From Rugalucina vietnamica (Eukaryota > Mollusca > Bivalvia > Lucinida > Lucinidae): a stretch of DNA of 64,000 nt. Below are positions 35,085 through 46,400 of this stretch, one piece after another. A program made the translations under genes and the position numbers. The DNA lies in assembly GCA_964017185.1 (NCBI GenBank), contig OZ024877.1:4752006-4816005 (forward strand), read 5' to 3'. Within the stretch, counting starts at the first letter, position 1, and each line of letters starts with the position of its first letter. The notes under the pieces are model-generated. The model had not been told where the DNA came from. It saw nothing but the letters and a program-made list of their open reading frames with translations, and ran no database searches.

Positions 35085-35437
35085 TTTTGTCTATTGGTAG
35101 CTGAAACATTTGTGGCCAAAGATTCAAAAACATATGCTGCATGTCACATTCAAAACATATGCAATATTCTGGGAGAATCTCTAAAACATGAAGTTTATGA
35201 AAAAAAATTTACTGGTTATAGCATCCCCTGATTTAGACTGCAAAAAATAGAACCTATAATTTAGATACAAAATAAAACAAACTTCATAAACTCTTTTAAA
35301 AATTGGGGTTTGAGAAAATTTAGGATCATAAGTGCTTTTACATCATTAATTTTATGATATGCAAAAATTAATTTCAGCTTAAATGTCAATGAAGAGGCCA
35401 CAAAAACAAGTTGGCTTGCAAATATGAATAACATAAA

Positions 35438-35670
35438 TGAGCCGCCTCGTGGGAAAACCAACATGGTTTCCAAACAGTTCCGACAAAAACCAGGCTGTAC
35501 AAGCACAGAAAAGAGCTAGAAGCTTGAAATTTTGGAGTTAAGCAGAGGAGGAATTGTACTATCCGAGTAGCGAAAACAAAGGCGCTGATCAGCTTCGCGG
35601 TTACCGCGAAGTTGAACTGCGTCTTTGTTTTCGCCTATGCAGATTGTTGGTTTTCCCACGAGGCCGCTCA
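35438..35670. mobile_element. Palindromic miniature transposon family E, copy 8
   Basis: TGAGCCGCCTCGTGGGAAAA and ttttcccacgaggccgctca are near-perfect ends. It lies only 20 bp beyond the FMO stop codon, so the FMO 3' UTR must contain it unless polyadenylation occurs within those 20 bases. Confidence 0.9.
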
Positions 35671-35690
35671 AATATGAATGTTTAAATATT

Positions 35691-36317
35691 TCACTGCTCT
35701 ATGACATTGAAAGAATCTTTATCTGTTAACTCATATAACCTTTTCTTATAGTTTGGAAGATCCTTCACTCTAGTTTCATGAACATAATCATATAACTTCT
35801 GAACTGCTCTAGGTATCGGCTCATAATGTCCTATTTTTGCTAAACTATCATTATATGCCCACTGACGCGGACCCATTGTATGCGCATATCGTTTCGGCAG
35901 ACCCTCTGCAAGTCGCCTTTCAAAATCCTCCTGAATATCTTTATTCATATCGTCCTCACTTGGCAGTTTTAACGTCCCATCAAGGGAGGCAATCACTAAT
36001 TGAACTTGCTGATCAAACTGGGGAAAAGGGCAAATCGTTTTACAAATTCCAATGAAGGACAATGTTGGAAATTTTGTATGGATTATATGTTTATAAAGGG
36101 GCGTAACTCTTTCATCTTCAATATGTAAGTCACATGACTCCAACAGGAAAGGGAAGTAGTAGCGATATCCTGTACACAGCATCAAGGTGTCTATCTTTTC
36201 TTCCTCTCCGTTAAGAAACACAACCGAGTCTTTTGTAAGTCTTTCTATGCCTGTCTGTTGGGTGACATTTGGTGGGAAAGGCGTCACTAACCTTGCCTTG
36301 TTGTGACTCAATATCAC
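35691..36317 (-). CDS. FMO exon 5: C-terminal part and stop
   Basis: It follows ATGTACAG, starts VILSHNKARLVTPFPPNVTQ, contains DTLMLCTGYRYYFPFL and DQQVQLVIASLDGTLKLPSE, and ends FNVIEQ with the stop codon at 35693-35691. The first codon is GTG within an exon, not a start. Confidence 0.95.
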   Translation of the reverse strand: MILSHNKARLVTPFPPNVTQQTGIERLTKDSVVFLNGEEEKIDTLMLCTGYRYYFPFLLESCDLHIEDERVTPLYKHIIHTKFPTLSFIGICKTICPFPQFDQQVQLVIASLDGTLKLPSEDDMNKDIQEDFERRLAEGLPKRYAHTMGPRQWAYNDSLAKIGHYEPIPRAVQKLYDYVHETRVKDLPNYKKRLYELTDKDSFNVIEQ

Positions 36318-39300
36318 CTGTACATTAAGAAGGAAAAAAAAAAAACAATGTTAAAATATACTAATATTGTAAGAAAATACTGCCAGGATGGTCAAGTACT
36401 TATTGGTTAACTTTGAAATACATGTACATATACTAAATTGCTAAGAAAAAAATTTTGTCTGTGGGATGAAAAAATTTCTTGTCAGATTTTAAGTATTTCT
36501 GGATAGTAATTATTTGCCTTCGATTAATTGTTTCCTTTCAACAGAGAGGCCCATCCAACTTTGTTTCAGATCAAATCCATTTTAATTATCAACAGCTGAT
36601 TTAAGAGGGCCACATGGTAGATTGGCCAAACAATCTTAATGTGAATCCATCTATAAACATGGTATAAATAAACATTTTGGAGCAATGCATGTTCTAGCAC
36701 AAACTAAATGCTCACTTTATGCAGGTTACACAAAATGATGCAGACCATCAAGATAAGATAAGATAGTTTATTGTCTCAGCCTCTACAATAAAACTGGGGT
36801 ATGCAGGGGTATACCTATTTTTCTAATTTTGCTCCAAAACATACATTGGGGGTACTCATTAGAACCGCCTCGGCGAGGCGGTTCTAACGTACCCACAATC
36901 TATGTTTTGACCGTTATGTCCAAACTAACCTTTTTCGCAACAGTAGCCAGATCGAGACTAAGATCCTGCCCTGATGCTGCGGCCCCTAGACAAACTACAG
37001 TCTGGTTTCTATATGGATCAGGGAATCGGTAGTTATGGCTGTGAGTGATGGTTCCCTGGAATATGTCAGCGCCAGGTAGGTCGGGAACCAGTGGTACTGC
37101 ATAATGACTGAAATAAGATATGAGCCGCTGCATGGGAAAACCAACAACCTGCATAGGCAAAAACAAAGGCGCAGATCAGCTTCGCAGTAACTGCGAAGCT
37201 GATCAGTGCCTTTGTTTTCGCTTCATGGATAGCACAATTCCACTTTTTTCTAAATCCAAATTTTTCAGCCTCAAACCATCTTCGGTGACTGTACAGACCA
37301 GTTTGTGTCGGACCCGGTTGGGAACCCAAATTGTTGGTTTTCTCACGCACAGGCTCATGTAGTAAATGTGTATGATCTGATGATTGATACAATATCTGAT
37401 TTTGCAATTATCAAAGAGTTTATTGCAAGTGTGGCAAGCTTTAAAACTGACTGTTTAAAAAGTGTGGTACTTCTTTGTTATAATCAGCAAAATATTTGTT
37501 TCTTTGATTAGTGGTTTGATTTCACAGCCAACAATCTTTCAGTCATGTCTGGGCTGAGCCACTGCTGCCATTAATTCATTCTACAGATACTGAGCACAGA
37601 TTTTAAAAATACTACCATTTGGAGTACTACCATATGTGTCTTGATCAAGGACCAAAAAAAATGCCAAATTTGGCATTCAAAATATTATTAAGGTTATTAA
37701 GAACTCAAGATCACACATATACAATTTAATCAAGACCAGGGCTCAGGAAATCGGATAATTTGTCGGTTTAGACCGATTTTGAATTCATTTTTCAGCAAAT
37801 GCTTTTAATTTAATCAAGACATTTTGAATCAATGCTGGTCTTTCTCAGCTCTGATAAGTGAACAATCAAGATTAGGATTGGGTACCTACCCATTACAAAC
37901 TATGACAGCATCAAAGATTTGTGAATTCTGATCTTCCTTTGTTGCGACAGGATAATAGGAGAGTTTCCATGAAGTCTGTCTGTTATCTGGTTCTATGGGT
38001 TCCACTCCACTCACACAGGTATTGAACTGAAACAATGGGTATAACATCACGAAAACATGTCCATGCAATGTATACCCCTTTGCACCCCACTTTTATATAG
38101 CAAAACTGGGGTATGCAGGGGTATACCTATTTTTCTAATTTTGCTTCAAAACATAGATTGTGGGTACTCGTTAGAACCGCCTCAGCGAGGCGGTTCTAAC
38201 GTGTACCCATAATCTATGTTTTGAGCAACAATAAGAAAAATATCATGAGTTTTCTACTGAAAATTTTCAATTTTTACAACTTAAGAAAAATCTGTTTATT
38301 ACATGGGCATGTTTTCGTAATGAACATGTCTTTTGTGACAAAAATAGCATTAGAGTTTACTGATGTATTGGAAAAATTGCTACTAAAGTCTGAAAACTTG
38401 CCTCTGATAATGGTTTTTCGCAGAAAATTTTCGTATGGGGGACGACAGAAAAATTATTTTCCTGTCAAAATCTTGATCTTAGTTTGTCCTAATAGGACCT
38501 GCAAAAATTTTGAAAATCGGTGATCAAATAAAGTTTTTATGGCCAAAATGAATTTCGCATAGGGATTCTGCATTGGCAAGGGAGATAATCGATGATCGTG
38601 AAAACACATATTTTTCGAGAATTTTTACCTGATCATGTAGATTTTGTCCCAGGTATGTCATTTGTGTCAATTTATAATAATTTTGAGCAATCATGGTTAA
38701 ATAGTTAGAATTTAAAATTTTTGCAGGAAAATATTTACCTCCCTTCCATGAGATTTCCATGAGATTTTTGTACAGGAAATCCCTATTCAAAAATGCTTTT
38801 GACCAGAACTTTTTTATTTGTCAACCGATTTTCAAAATTTTTGCTGCACATTTTGCGACAAACTAGATGCTTAATTGTGCCAAGAAAATATATCTTCTAC
38901 ATTTGAACAGTTGTAAAATATCTGCGAAAAACCATTATCACACACTACGAAACAGACTTTAATTTTGGCAATCCAAGGGTACTGACTCAATTTTATGTAC
39001 ATAAGAAACAAAGTAGTGTTAGTACCCTTGGTTTGTATAAATATACTTCTGTAAACCCAGGTCTAAGTTTTTGATTTAAGGATCAGGAAGCAGATACCAG
39101 GATGAGATAATTTTACTGCGTTATATTTCTATAATTTGTTTAATGTTTCAAAACATTTTCAGCCTAACTAATTGAATATTTATTATTTGCAAAGTCATAT
39201 AAGATGAGTTACTGATCAAGTCTGGCACAATAGCTAACAACCCCAGATGTAAAGCCACCGTAGATGGCTAACGGCCTACAGTTTTGAGTTTAGGAAGAAG

Positions 39301-40181
39301 AGTGATTGTAGTACCGGTACATAGAGAAAACAATTGCACAGATTATCTGCATTGTGTGTAAAAACACTATTTTTGTAAGTACATCTGGACCTCTTTATAT
39401 CACGCTTCATTACAACACGGTTTTGGATATACGAGGTGATCGTAACACTGATCACTGTTGAACCCCAATTGGTCGTTTTAGAATATTTGCTATATGTCTG
39501 TACATTTTACTCTCATCATAACACTGAATGTATAGCTAACCGGAATCTGGCTTGGACCCCAACAATAGTGTTATAAAAAGGTTGAGGTGTAGTTTAAGAT
39601 GATTGAAGATTGTTTGTCCTCATGGCAGAGTAAACCTGTATCCACAGACCAAGGGGCCTACCTTTATAAATTTCTCCACATCATAGTGCTTTGCGTAGTC
39701 TTGTAGATATTGTAGTACATCCTTATGAACTACAAAGGATGGCAGGTGTTTGGGGAAAGGAAATCCTGGATATGCCATCACCTCCTTTGGCAAATTCGTT
39801 CTGAAAAATATAATAATTGGTGCTGGAAAGGAGAAACAATTTCCAGATTTAACTAGAAAAAGCGCCTTGAGAGGCACGTATACCCCCGGCTGGTAGCCAC
39901 AAAGCCCCCTCCCTACCCCCTACCTATATAACCCTGCGCATGCTCACCCCTGACATTGAACCTCAAATCCCCAATGAAAGACAGTACCCTTATCAAGTAC
40001 ACTTTAGAAATAAGCACTGTGAAGCACATTGCATTCAAACATGGGAGAGTGGTGTTTTAGAATGACAGATCTATTTTAGAGCAGTATACAGAGCTGACGT
40101 GTATACTCAATCTAGGACATAATCCACGGACATTGTGGGTCAGGTCCTCAGTCCTAGATTGGAATAAAAATAGAGTGTCAT

Positions 40182-40218
<37 letters not shown>

Positions 40219-41939
40219 CCCCAGACCTTAACCTCAAGTCCCACCCCCACCCCATGCATGGACCCTTGGGTCCATCCCACCCCCATCCCCATGCATGGAC
40301 CCTTGGGTCTAACCCTTATGTGGTACCTATGTTGTAAGCATGAATGCTTTCTGACAAATAGTTGTCAAGAAATTTTTTTTTTTTTTGATTCAGTTTTACG
40401 TCCCTTTCAAGCTTTTTCACTCATATCGAGAAGAATCAATCGGTAGGTGGGGCGAAAACCGTAGTACCCGGGGAAAAACCACCTGACACACCCGCAAGCA
40501 GCCCCGTGCGAGGCGCGAACCCACATCGGCGAGATGATCGAATGATCAAGAGCACTGAAGTCAGCGACATTAACCACTCGGCCACGGGGGCCGCCAGTTG
40601 TCAAGAAATAGACCTACAGAATATTAATATTGGTAACAATTGTAATTTATAAATGTGTCCTAGATTTTGACCTCCAGCCCCACCCCTAGATTTTGGTACC
40701 ATGGAATTTAATTCAACCCTAAAGGGTATCTATGATCCAAATAGGAATACATTCCATAAGTCTTTGTTAATATATGAACTTAGAGAAGAAAAAAATACTA
40801 TGTAAATAGCACATTTTCAGGGTGACCTAGATTTTGAACTCTAGCCCCACCTCCCCGAGCACGGACCCTCAGGTCTGAACTCACGGAAACAAAGCAAACC
40901 TTATAGGGTACTTAAAGTCCAAATATGAATGATTTCTGAAAATTGGCTGATGAGATATACACTTTAACTTTAACCAAACTTTAACCAAACCTTTGACGCA
41001 AAGTAAAGGTGACCTAGATTTTGAACTCTAGCCCCACCCCCAGGCATGGACCCTGGGGGTCTGAACTCTTGGAATCAAAGCTAACCCTATAGGGTACCTA
41101 AAGTCCAAATATGAATGATTTCTGATAAATGGTTCTTGAGATATACACCACTTGAGAAACTTTAACCAAAACTTTGTCGCAAAATTAAGGTGACCTAGAT
41201 TTTGATCTCTAGCCCCACCCCCGGGCATGGACCCTGGGGTCCGAACTCATAGAAACAAGGCAAACCCTATAGGGTACCTATGGTCCAAATATGAATGGTT
41301 TCTGACTATAACTGCATGAGATATACACCATTAGAGAAACTTTAACCAAAACTTTGACGCAAATTCTACTGAACTAACGAACGAACGAACAAACGAACTA
41401 ACGAACATACGAACGGACAAACGGAAAAGCGAAAACTATATACCCGTCGGCATAAATGCCGGGGGTATAACTAGTGTTGCATTTCTCATGCAATTTCAGT
41501 AATGACCAAAAAGCACTGAGACTGCTTTACTGACTACTCTGTAGTGTGCACAGCAAATTACGTGATCCTTCAGTACTTCATCAAAACCATATAATTTTCC
41601 TTACCAGACCAGTCTGACAGTTGATTTTTTGCCTTATCTGAACATATTGAAAATTTACCAAAAAGAGAATTTTTTTCCTTATGTTCATTGATTGATTCAT
41701 GCTCATTTTAGAACAATTAATGTAGTGGAATAAACCTACTTTAGATTCTTGTACATGCTAGACTGTATAGGTAGCCCATACTCATCCAGCCCAGACTTGT
41801 CAGTGTATATCCAGGTCCCTCCTACTTGACCAAGCTGCTCAAACCCAACTGCCTCAAACAGGTTAGGCCGGGCTGTAAGATGCCTCAGGGCACATATCCC
41901 TGCTGCGCCAGCTCCTATCACTGCTACCCTCTGAACCAT
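35691..41939 (-). CDS. Flavin-containing monooxygenase, complete, five coding exons
   Basis: FMOs use FAD and NADPH to oxygenate soft nucleophiles (N or S atoms), usually at the endoplasmic reticulum. The predicted protein is 426 residues, like invertebrate FMO/senecionine N-oxygenase relatives. Coding exons on the - strand are 41939-41740, 39800-39662, 38026-37890, 37107-36930 and 36317-35691, all with GT..AG introns and compatible phase. Visible motifs are the FAD-binding GAGAAG near the N-terminus, QVGGTWIY, the FMO signature FQGTITHSHNY (FxGxxxHxxxY), the NADPH-binding GAAASG and LMLCTGY. All key motifs are intact. I see no C-terminal membrane anchor. The start codon is at 41939-41937; an acceptor at 41971 indicates an upstream non-coding exon. 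Introns carry families D, E and F repeats and a SINE. The FMO family call is secure; the subtype is not. Confidence 0.95.
36772..36910. mobile_element. Family F element, partial copy 4
   Basis: ctggggtatgcaggggtata leads into the central palindrome tagaaccgcctcggcgaggc..ggttcta and acccacaatctatgttttg. The outer ends are missing on at least one side. Confidence 0.65.
36930..37107 (-). CDS. FMO exon 4: FMO signature and NADPH site
   Basis: The exon carries HYAVPLVPDLPGADIFQGTI, the FxGxxxHxxxY signature, and TVVCLGAAASGQDLSLDLAT. Acceptor TTTCAG, donor GTTAGT. Repeats abut both sides: family F at 36772-36910 and family E at 37121-37357, each within 20 bp of the exon. Confidence 0.95.
37121..37357. 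mobile_element. Palindromic miniature transposon family E, copy 9
   Basis: TGAGCCGCTGCATGGGAAAA at the left and gttttctcacgcacaggctc at the right flank the aggcgcagatcagcttcgca hairpin. It begins 14 bp upstream of FMO exon 4. Confidence 0.9.
37890..38026 (-). CDS. FMO exon 3
   Basis: The exon reads FNTCVSGVEPIEPD and SQIFDAVIVCNG. It runs from TTTCAG to GTAGGT, and the final Gly codon is split. The VxVCNGHY phrase continues into the next exon. Confidence 0.92.
38041..38325. mobile_element. Palindromic miniature element family F, copy 5
   Basis: The most complete copy: acgaaaacatgtccatgcaa at the left and ttacatgggcatgttttcgt at the right are inverted ends. The centre is gttagaaccgcctcagcgag..gcggttctaac. 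It starts 15 bp from FMO exon 3, in intron 2. Confidence 0.8.
38326..39661 (-). other. FMO intron 2 remainder
   Basis: AT-rich sequence with no coding exon. A short inverted pair ccaagggtact / agtacccttgg brackets about 38982-39052. A decayed trace of family E (gaagaagagtgattgtagta, agaaaacaattgcacagatt) lies near 39240-39370. Confidence 0.4.
39662..39800 (-). CDS. FMO exon 2
   Basis: The exon reads TNLPKEVMAYPGFPFPKHLP and LQYLQDYAKHYDVEKFIK between TTTTTCAG and GTAGGC. NLPKEVM and YPxFPFP are typical of animal FMOs. The phase fits both neighbours. Confidence 0.92.
39851..41475 (-). mobile_element. Tandem-repeat element family D (HINE/pearl-like), reverse orientation
   Basis: Read on the - strand, its 5' end is the palindrome ATACCCCCGGCATTTATGCC..GACGGGTAT. 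This is followed by a (GTTC)n-type microsatellite, then about four monomers of 165-190 bp (boundaries near 41189, 41009, 40821 and 40657) and degenerate copies. The 3' end is GCCGGGGGTATACGTGCC..AAGGCGC..TTTTTCTAG. An A-run of 31 bases (40186-40216) and a full SINE are inserted. It lies in FMO intron 1. Confidence 0.7.
40374..40595 (-). mobile_element. tRNA-derived SINE with 14-bp target duplication
   Basis: On the - strand the head carries an A box TGGCCGAGTGG (40584-40574) and a B box GGTTCGCGCC (40521-40512) in a tRNA-like arrangement. Then comes a body (ccccgggtactacggttttc) and a poly-A tail (T run at 40374-40386 on +). A perfect 14-bp direct repeat agttgtcaagaaat flanks it at 40360-40373 and 40596-40609. 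It is inserted inside the family D element. Confidence 0.85.
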
Positions 41940-41970
41940 CTTCACTAGTTGATTGTTGTGGTCAGTGGAC
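41740..41970 (-). CDS. FMO exon 1: start codon and FAD-binding motif
   Basis: After a TTTCAG acceptor (41971-41973 on +) there are 31 non-coding bases, then ATG at 41939-41937 and MVQRVAVIGAGAAGICALRH. It ends at NL plus two bases of the next Lys codon, before GTAGGT. The in-frame ATG further upstream lies beyond the acceptor and is rejected. Confidence 0.9.
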
Positions 41971-42362
41971 CTGAAATGATAAACATTGTATTGACAAAGC
42001 TTTTTATGCATACCTTTTTAAGCATTGATAATTGTATAGCATTTTGTTTAATGTTCCAGTCAACAATTTTTAACCCATATAGGGACAGAGTCCGAGGGAC
42101 AAAGCCAACACTTCCTGCATAAGTATCTCAGTTTCTGCATTTTTTTAAGTTGAAGAGACTTTGCTTACCCTTCAACATTATGTCTCTAAGTGGAGCATAC
42201 TAATCCAAAGGGAAGTTAACGTGTCTTGCTTAAGAAATATATCAGCTCCAGTTGTGAAATGTTTACTTTTAAGGTAATTCACTGTTTTGAGTTCAGTTGT
42301 AACTTGTAAGGCAATTCAAATCACGAATGGTACACCACTCTGATACTGATGGAAAAGGTCAA

Positions 42363-42516
42363 TGTAACATTCTGAATCGGACTCGAGTTACTTTAGGTAA
42401 CTCGTAATACTTAAAATCGGACTTCAGTTTCAAGGTACACACACATATTTGTATGACGTCATCATTTTGGTTTGTTATTAAAATTAGTAGCCCGACAATG
42501 GCTCCGTTATATTTCA
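42363..42516 (+). repeat. 5' LTR
   Basis: 154 bp, TGTAACATTCTG..TATATTTCA, bounded by the gtcaa duplication on the outside. It contains a TGACGTCA motif (a CREB/ATF-type site) that is also kept in the 3' LTR. Confidence 0.93.
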
Positions 42517-42535
42517 TGGTGTCAAAAATCTGAGC
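42517..42535 (+). promoter_or_regulatory. Candidate primer binding site
   Basis: The sequence directly after the 5' LTR starts TGGTGTCAAAAATCTG. TGG is the complement of a tRNA CCA end, and the first eight bases fit a leucine tRNA 3' end. Beyond that the match is poor. Confidence 0.45.
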
Positions 42536-42630
42536 CCATCTGCCCAACGAAAAGAAATAAAGCGTCAGCATCCAGCCGTTATAATCAAGGACTATCAGTC
42601 TTTGATCCGACGAAATCAAATTTCCTGAAA

Positions 42631-43421
42631 ATGGCTTCAGGCTTCAGTTTCGAACAGCCGTGCTTCAACTGGGATGCGAAGGACGTTTATCAGGAATTCC
42701 AGCGGTTTAAACAACTTGTTGAGTTCACTTTCAAAGGGCCCCTGGCAAAAGCAGACAAAAAGGACTGTGCAGGCTGGCTTGGTATGTGGATTGGCCAGCA
42801 AGGCCGAGTCTACAAAACATTCAAATTTGAAGCGGGCCAGGAAGACGACCCGACGCTGTCCTTGCAAAGCTGAAAGAGTATGTCAAACCTGCCGAAAACA
42901 AAAGGATAGCTAGGTTCAAAGCCCATCAGAGAAAATAGAATGGAGGTGAAACATTTGACAATTTTGTTAAAGACCTAAGACTTTTGTTACTTGATTGTGA
43001 CTATGGGGACTCAGAGGATGTTCTCGTTGATCTGTTAGTAAGTGGTGTAAAGCATCAGAAAGTTCAAGAAAGGTTACTTGACCAGGGACAGACCTTAACT
43101 CTTAACAAGGCCATAGAGATAGGTAGACAATACGAGCTATCGCAATCACAGCTTAAAGTTATCCGAGGCGAAGAAGTACTACAAGTGAGCGTTAAACAGA
43201 AAAAAGCCACAAAGTCAAAAACTCAGAAAAAGGAGAAAAGACCTCTAGTCAATAACACAGACAATAATTTCTCGAGTGGCTCACAGCAAACAAAGAGTAT
43301 TAAATGTGGTAAATATGGCAAAACGCATGAATTTGACAAATGTCCTGCAAAGGGAACCACATGCAAATATTGCAAAAAACAGGATCACTGGCTCAAAGTT
43401 TGCAGGAAAAGATTGAGTTAA
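42631..43421 (+). pseudogene. gag: gag, disrupted
   Basis: The frame starts at ATG 42631 (MASGFSFEQP). It loses frame at about 42850, after which the sequence continues in another frame. An in-frame TAG lies at 42936-42938. The second part carries a retrotransposon-type C-terminal region and two zinc knuckles; the second (CKYCKKQDHWLKVC) is intact, while the first has Tyr in place of its second Cys (CGKYGKTHEFDKC). The frame closes with TAA at 43419-43421, which may be a natural gag end because protease follows in the same frame. Confidence 0.85.
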
Positions 43422-46400
43422 ATCAATGCATTACAAGACAGTGACAGCAGTGATCAGTCAGAAGATGATGATGAAATCCTGTATATCAAAAAGACAGAGC
43501 CAATAAGTATAGACACAGTCAGTCATGACAGATGGACAACAGAACTCCAAATAAATAATGAAAATCTGAATTTTAGAATAGACACTGGAGCTAAATGTTG
43601 TATCATAACAAAAACAGACTTTGACAAAATCGGCAATGTCAAATTAGAGAAATCTAATAGGACCCTGAAATCATACAGTAACCACCAAATCAAGCCACTT
43701 GGATCCGTAAATTTGAACGTCACATATAATGACATAAACACTGAAGTCAAATTTGAAATAGTCGACTTAGTCCAGGAAAACATAATCAGTGGTGATCTAG
43801 CAGAAAAATTAGACATATTAAGGAGACTAAGCACAGTGATCACAGCAGAAGAAGAGTTAGCTAGAGACTTTCCTGACCTGGTCAAAACAACAGGAACATT
43901 ACCGGGTGAATATTCTATAAAAATTGAAGAAAATGCCCAGGGTGTGATACATCCGGTTCGTAGACTTCCAGCAGCTATCAAACCATGCGCCATTGAAAAA
44001 CTCCGTGAAATGGAAGAGTTTGGTTACATAACACCAGTAAAAGAGCCAACTGAATGGGTCAGCTCAATGGTCGTGTCGTGCAAGAAAGATAAAATCAGAA
44101 TTTGCATTGACCCAAAAGATCTAAACAAAGTCATTAAAAGGGAACACCATCCCATGAAAACTATAGATGATATTATAACAGAAATTCCACACGCAAAAGT
44201 GTTTTCAGTCCTCGACGCTAAATCTGGTTTCCTACAAATAAAGCTTGACAATCAGTCTTCATACTTGACAACGTTTAATACACCTGTCGGACGCTATAGG
44301 TGGTTACGCTTGCCGTTCGGAATCCGCTGCGCGTCTGAAATCTATCAACGAATTATGGACCAAATGCTAGAGGGCGTGGAAGGCGCTTACGCTATCATCG
44401 ACGACATATTGATTGCGGGTCGTGATGAGGAGCATCATGATCAAATTCTAAAGGAAGTTGTGAAAAGAGCAACAAACTTTATTCTGAAACTAAACTTTGA
44501 TAAATGTAGCATAAGGCAACCAAGTGTGACTTTCATGGGCCATATAATCAGTTCGCAAGGTTTACAGGTTGACGCGGAAAAGGTCAACGCAATTGTCAAT
44601 ATGCCTGCTCCAACAGATAAAGATGGAGTTCGAAGATTTCTGGGCATGGTGCAGTATGTGTCGAAATTCATACCCAGACTCAGCGAGGTTGATGCACCAC
44701 TACGTGTTCTGATAAAGGAAGACAATGACTTTAAATGGGAATATGAACAGGAATCTAGTTTCCAACAACTGAAGCACCTATGTAGCACACCCCCTGTCTT
44801 GGCTTACTATGATGTTAACAAACCTGTAGAAATAGAATGTGATTCTAGCAAAGACGGTTTGGGAGCAGTCCTATTACAGGAGGGTCACGTTATTGCGTAC
44901 GCGTCACGATCATTAACCGAAACTGAAAAGCGATAGCTCAGATCGAAAAGGAAATGCTCTCTGTCGTGTTCAGCACCACTAGGTTTCACAGATATATATT
45001 TGGCAAACAGACAGTCATATATAATGATCACAAACCACTAGAACAAATTTTTCGCAAACCGCTACTATCAGCACCAATGCGCATACAAAACATGATGTTA
45101 AAACTGCAGTGGTATGACATAGAGCTTCGATACAGGAAAGGAACAGAGATGCATGTATCAGATGCCTTATCAAGAGCATATCTCCCATGTCAAACAAGTG
45201 ACCTCATTAATGACAATGACATAATGGATAATTTGAACATGATTTCAGTTAGCAAATCCAAGTATCTCCAAAAACAGGATCTCACACAAAAGGAACTGCC
45301 AGTCCTGTATTCGGTAATAAAGGATGGTTGGCCGGAAAGGCGGAAAGATACACCGTTTGAAGTACGTCAGTACTGGGACTCGAAAGACCAACTAACGATA
45401 CTAGACGGAATTATCTACAAAGGCAGCCACATAGTTATACCGCCAAGTCTCAGAGTGGACATGCTTAAATTAATACATAAGTCACATTTAGGGATGACCA
45501 AATGCAAACAAAGGGGTAGGGAAGTCATGTACTGGCCAACTATGAACTCAGACATTGAAAATTTAATCAGAGATTGTTCAACATGTGCAGAGTACCAAAA
45601 CCAGCAAATTCACGAACCACTCAGACCTACCTCCACCCCAGACCTACCATATAGCATGGTGGGAAGTGACCTCTTTGACTTCGAAAACAAGAAATACTTG
45701 CTTATCTGCTTATAGTGGACTACTATTCCAAATATATGGATGTTGTGGAACTGTCAGAAATTACCTCATCGGCGGTAATAAATGCAATGAAATCGGTGTT
45801 TGCATGTCATGGTATTCCGCAAATCCTCCGAACGTATAACGGACCCCAGTACGCATCTTCAGAATTTGAGACATTTTGTAAACAATATGGCATTGAACAT
45901 GAAACCTCTAGTCCCCATTTCCAAAGCAGTAATGGGGAAGCGGAACGTGCCATTCAAACAGTGAAACGTTTATGGAGGAAAACATCAGATAAGCATTTGG
46001 CGCTTCTTGACTATCGCACCACACAATTACCAGGTTTAAATTTTTCGCCTAGTCAGTTGCTTATGGGAAGGCGTCCAAGGAATATCCTTCCCTCTAGTGA
46101 TTCAGTCTTGAGACCAAAAGGACATGATTCAGATCTGGTGAAAAGACATTTCAACGCAGAAAAACAGAAGCAGAAAATGTATTATGATCAATGCAAAGGG
46201 GCTAAGGACCTTCAGCCTCTTTCAGAAGGAACTAGTGTTCGCATGAGCCCACTACCAGGCTCAACTTCTTGGAAACCTGGGACAGTCATAGAAAAACATG
46301 ATAAACCGCGGTCATATATTGTACGCAGCGGGGAGAGGGTGTACCGCCGTTATCGAAAACATCTACGACTATCAACACAAAGTGCAAACAGCGGGAATAG

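Noticed and set aside
34930-35231. Overlapping frames on both strands such as 34930-35142 and 34968-35231
   Set aside because: They lie in family E palindromes and the same peptide phrases (ENKGADQLR) recur at every copy.
40512-40584. A tRNA gene
   Set aside because: A and B boxes are present, but the sequence continues into a body and poly-A tail with a 14-bp target duplication, so it is a SINE.
42472-42630. Upstream extension of gag from 42472
   Set aside because: This stretch lies in the 5' LTR and leader. The gag-like protein starts at the ATG at 42631.
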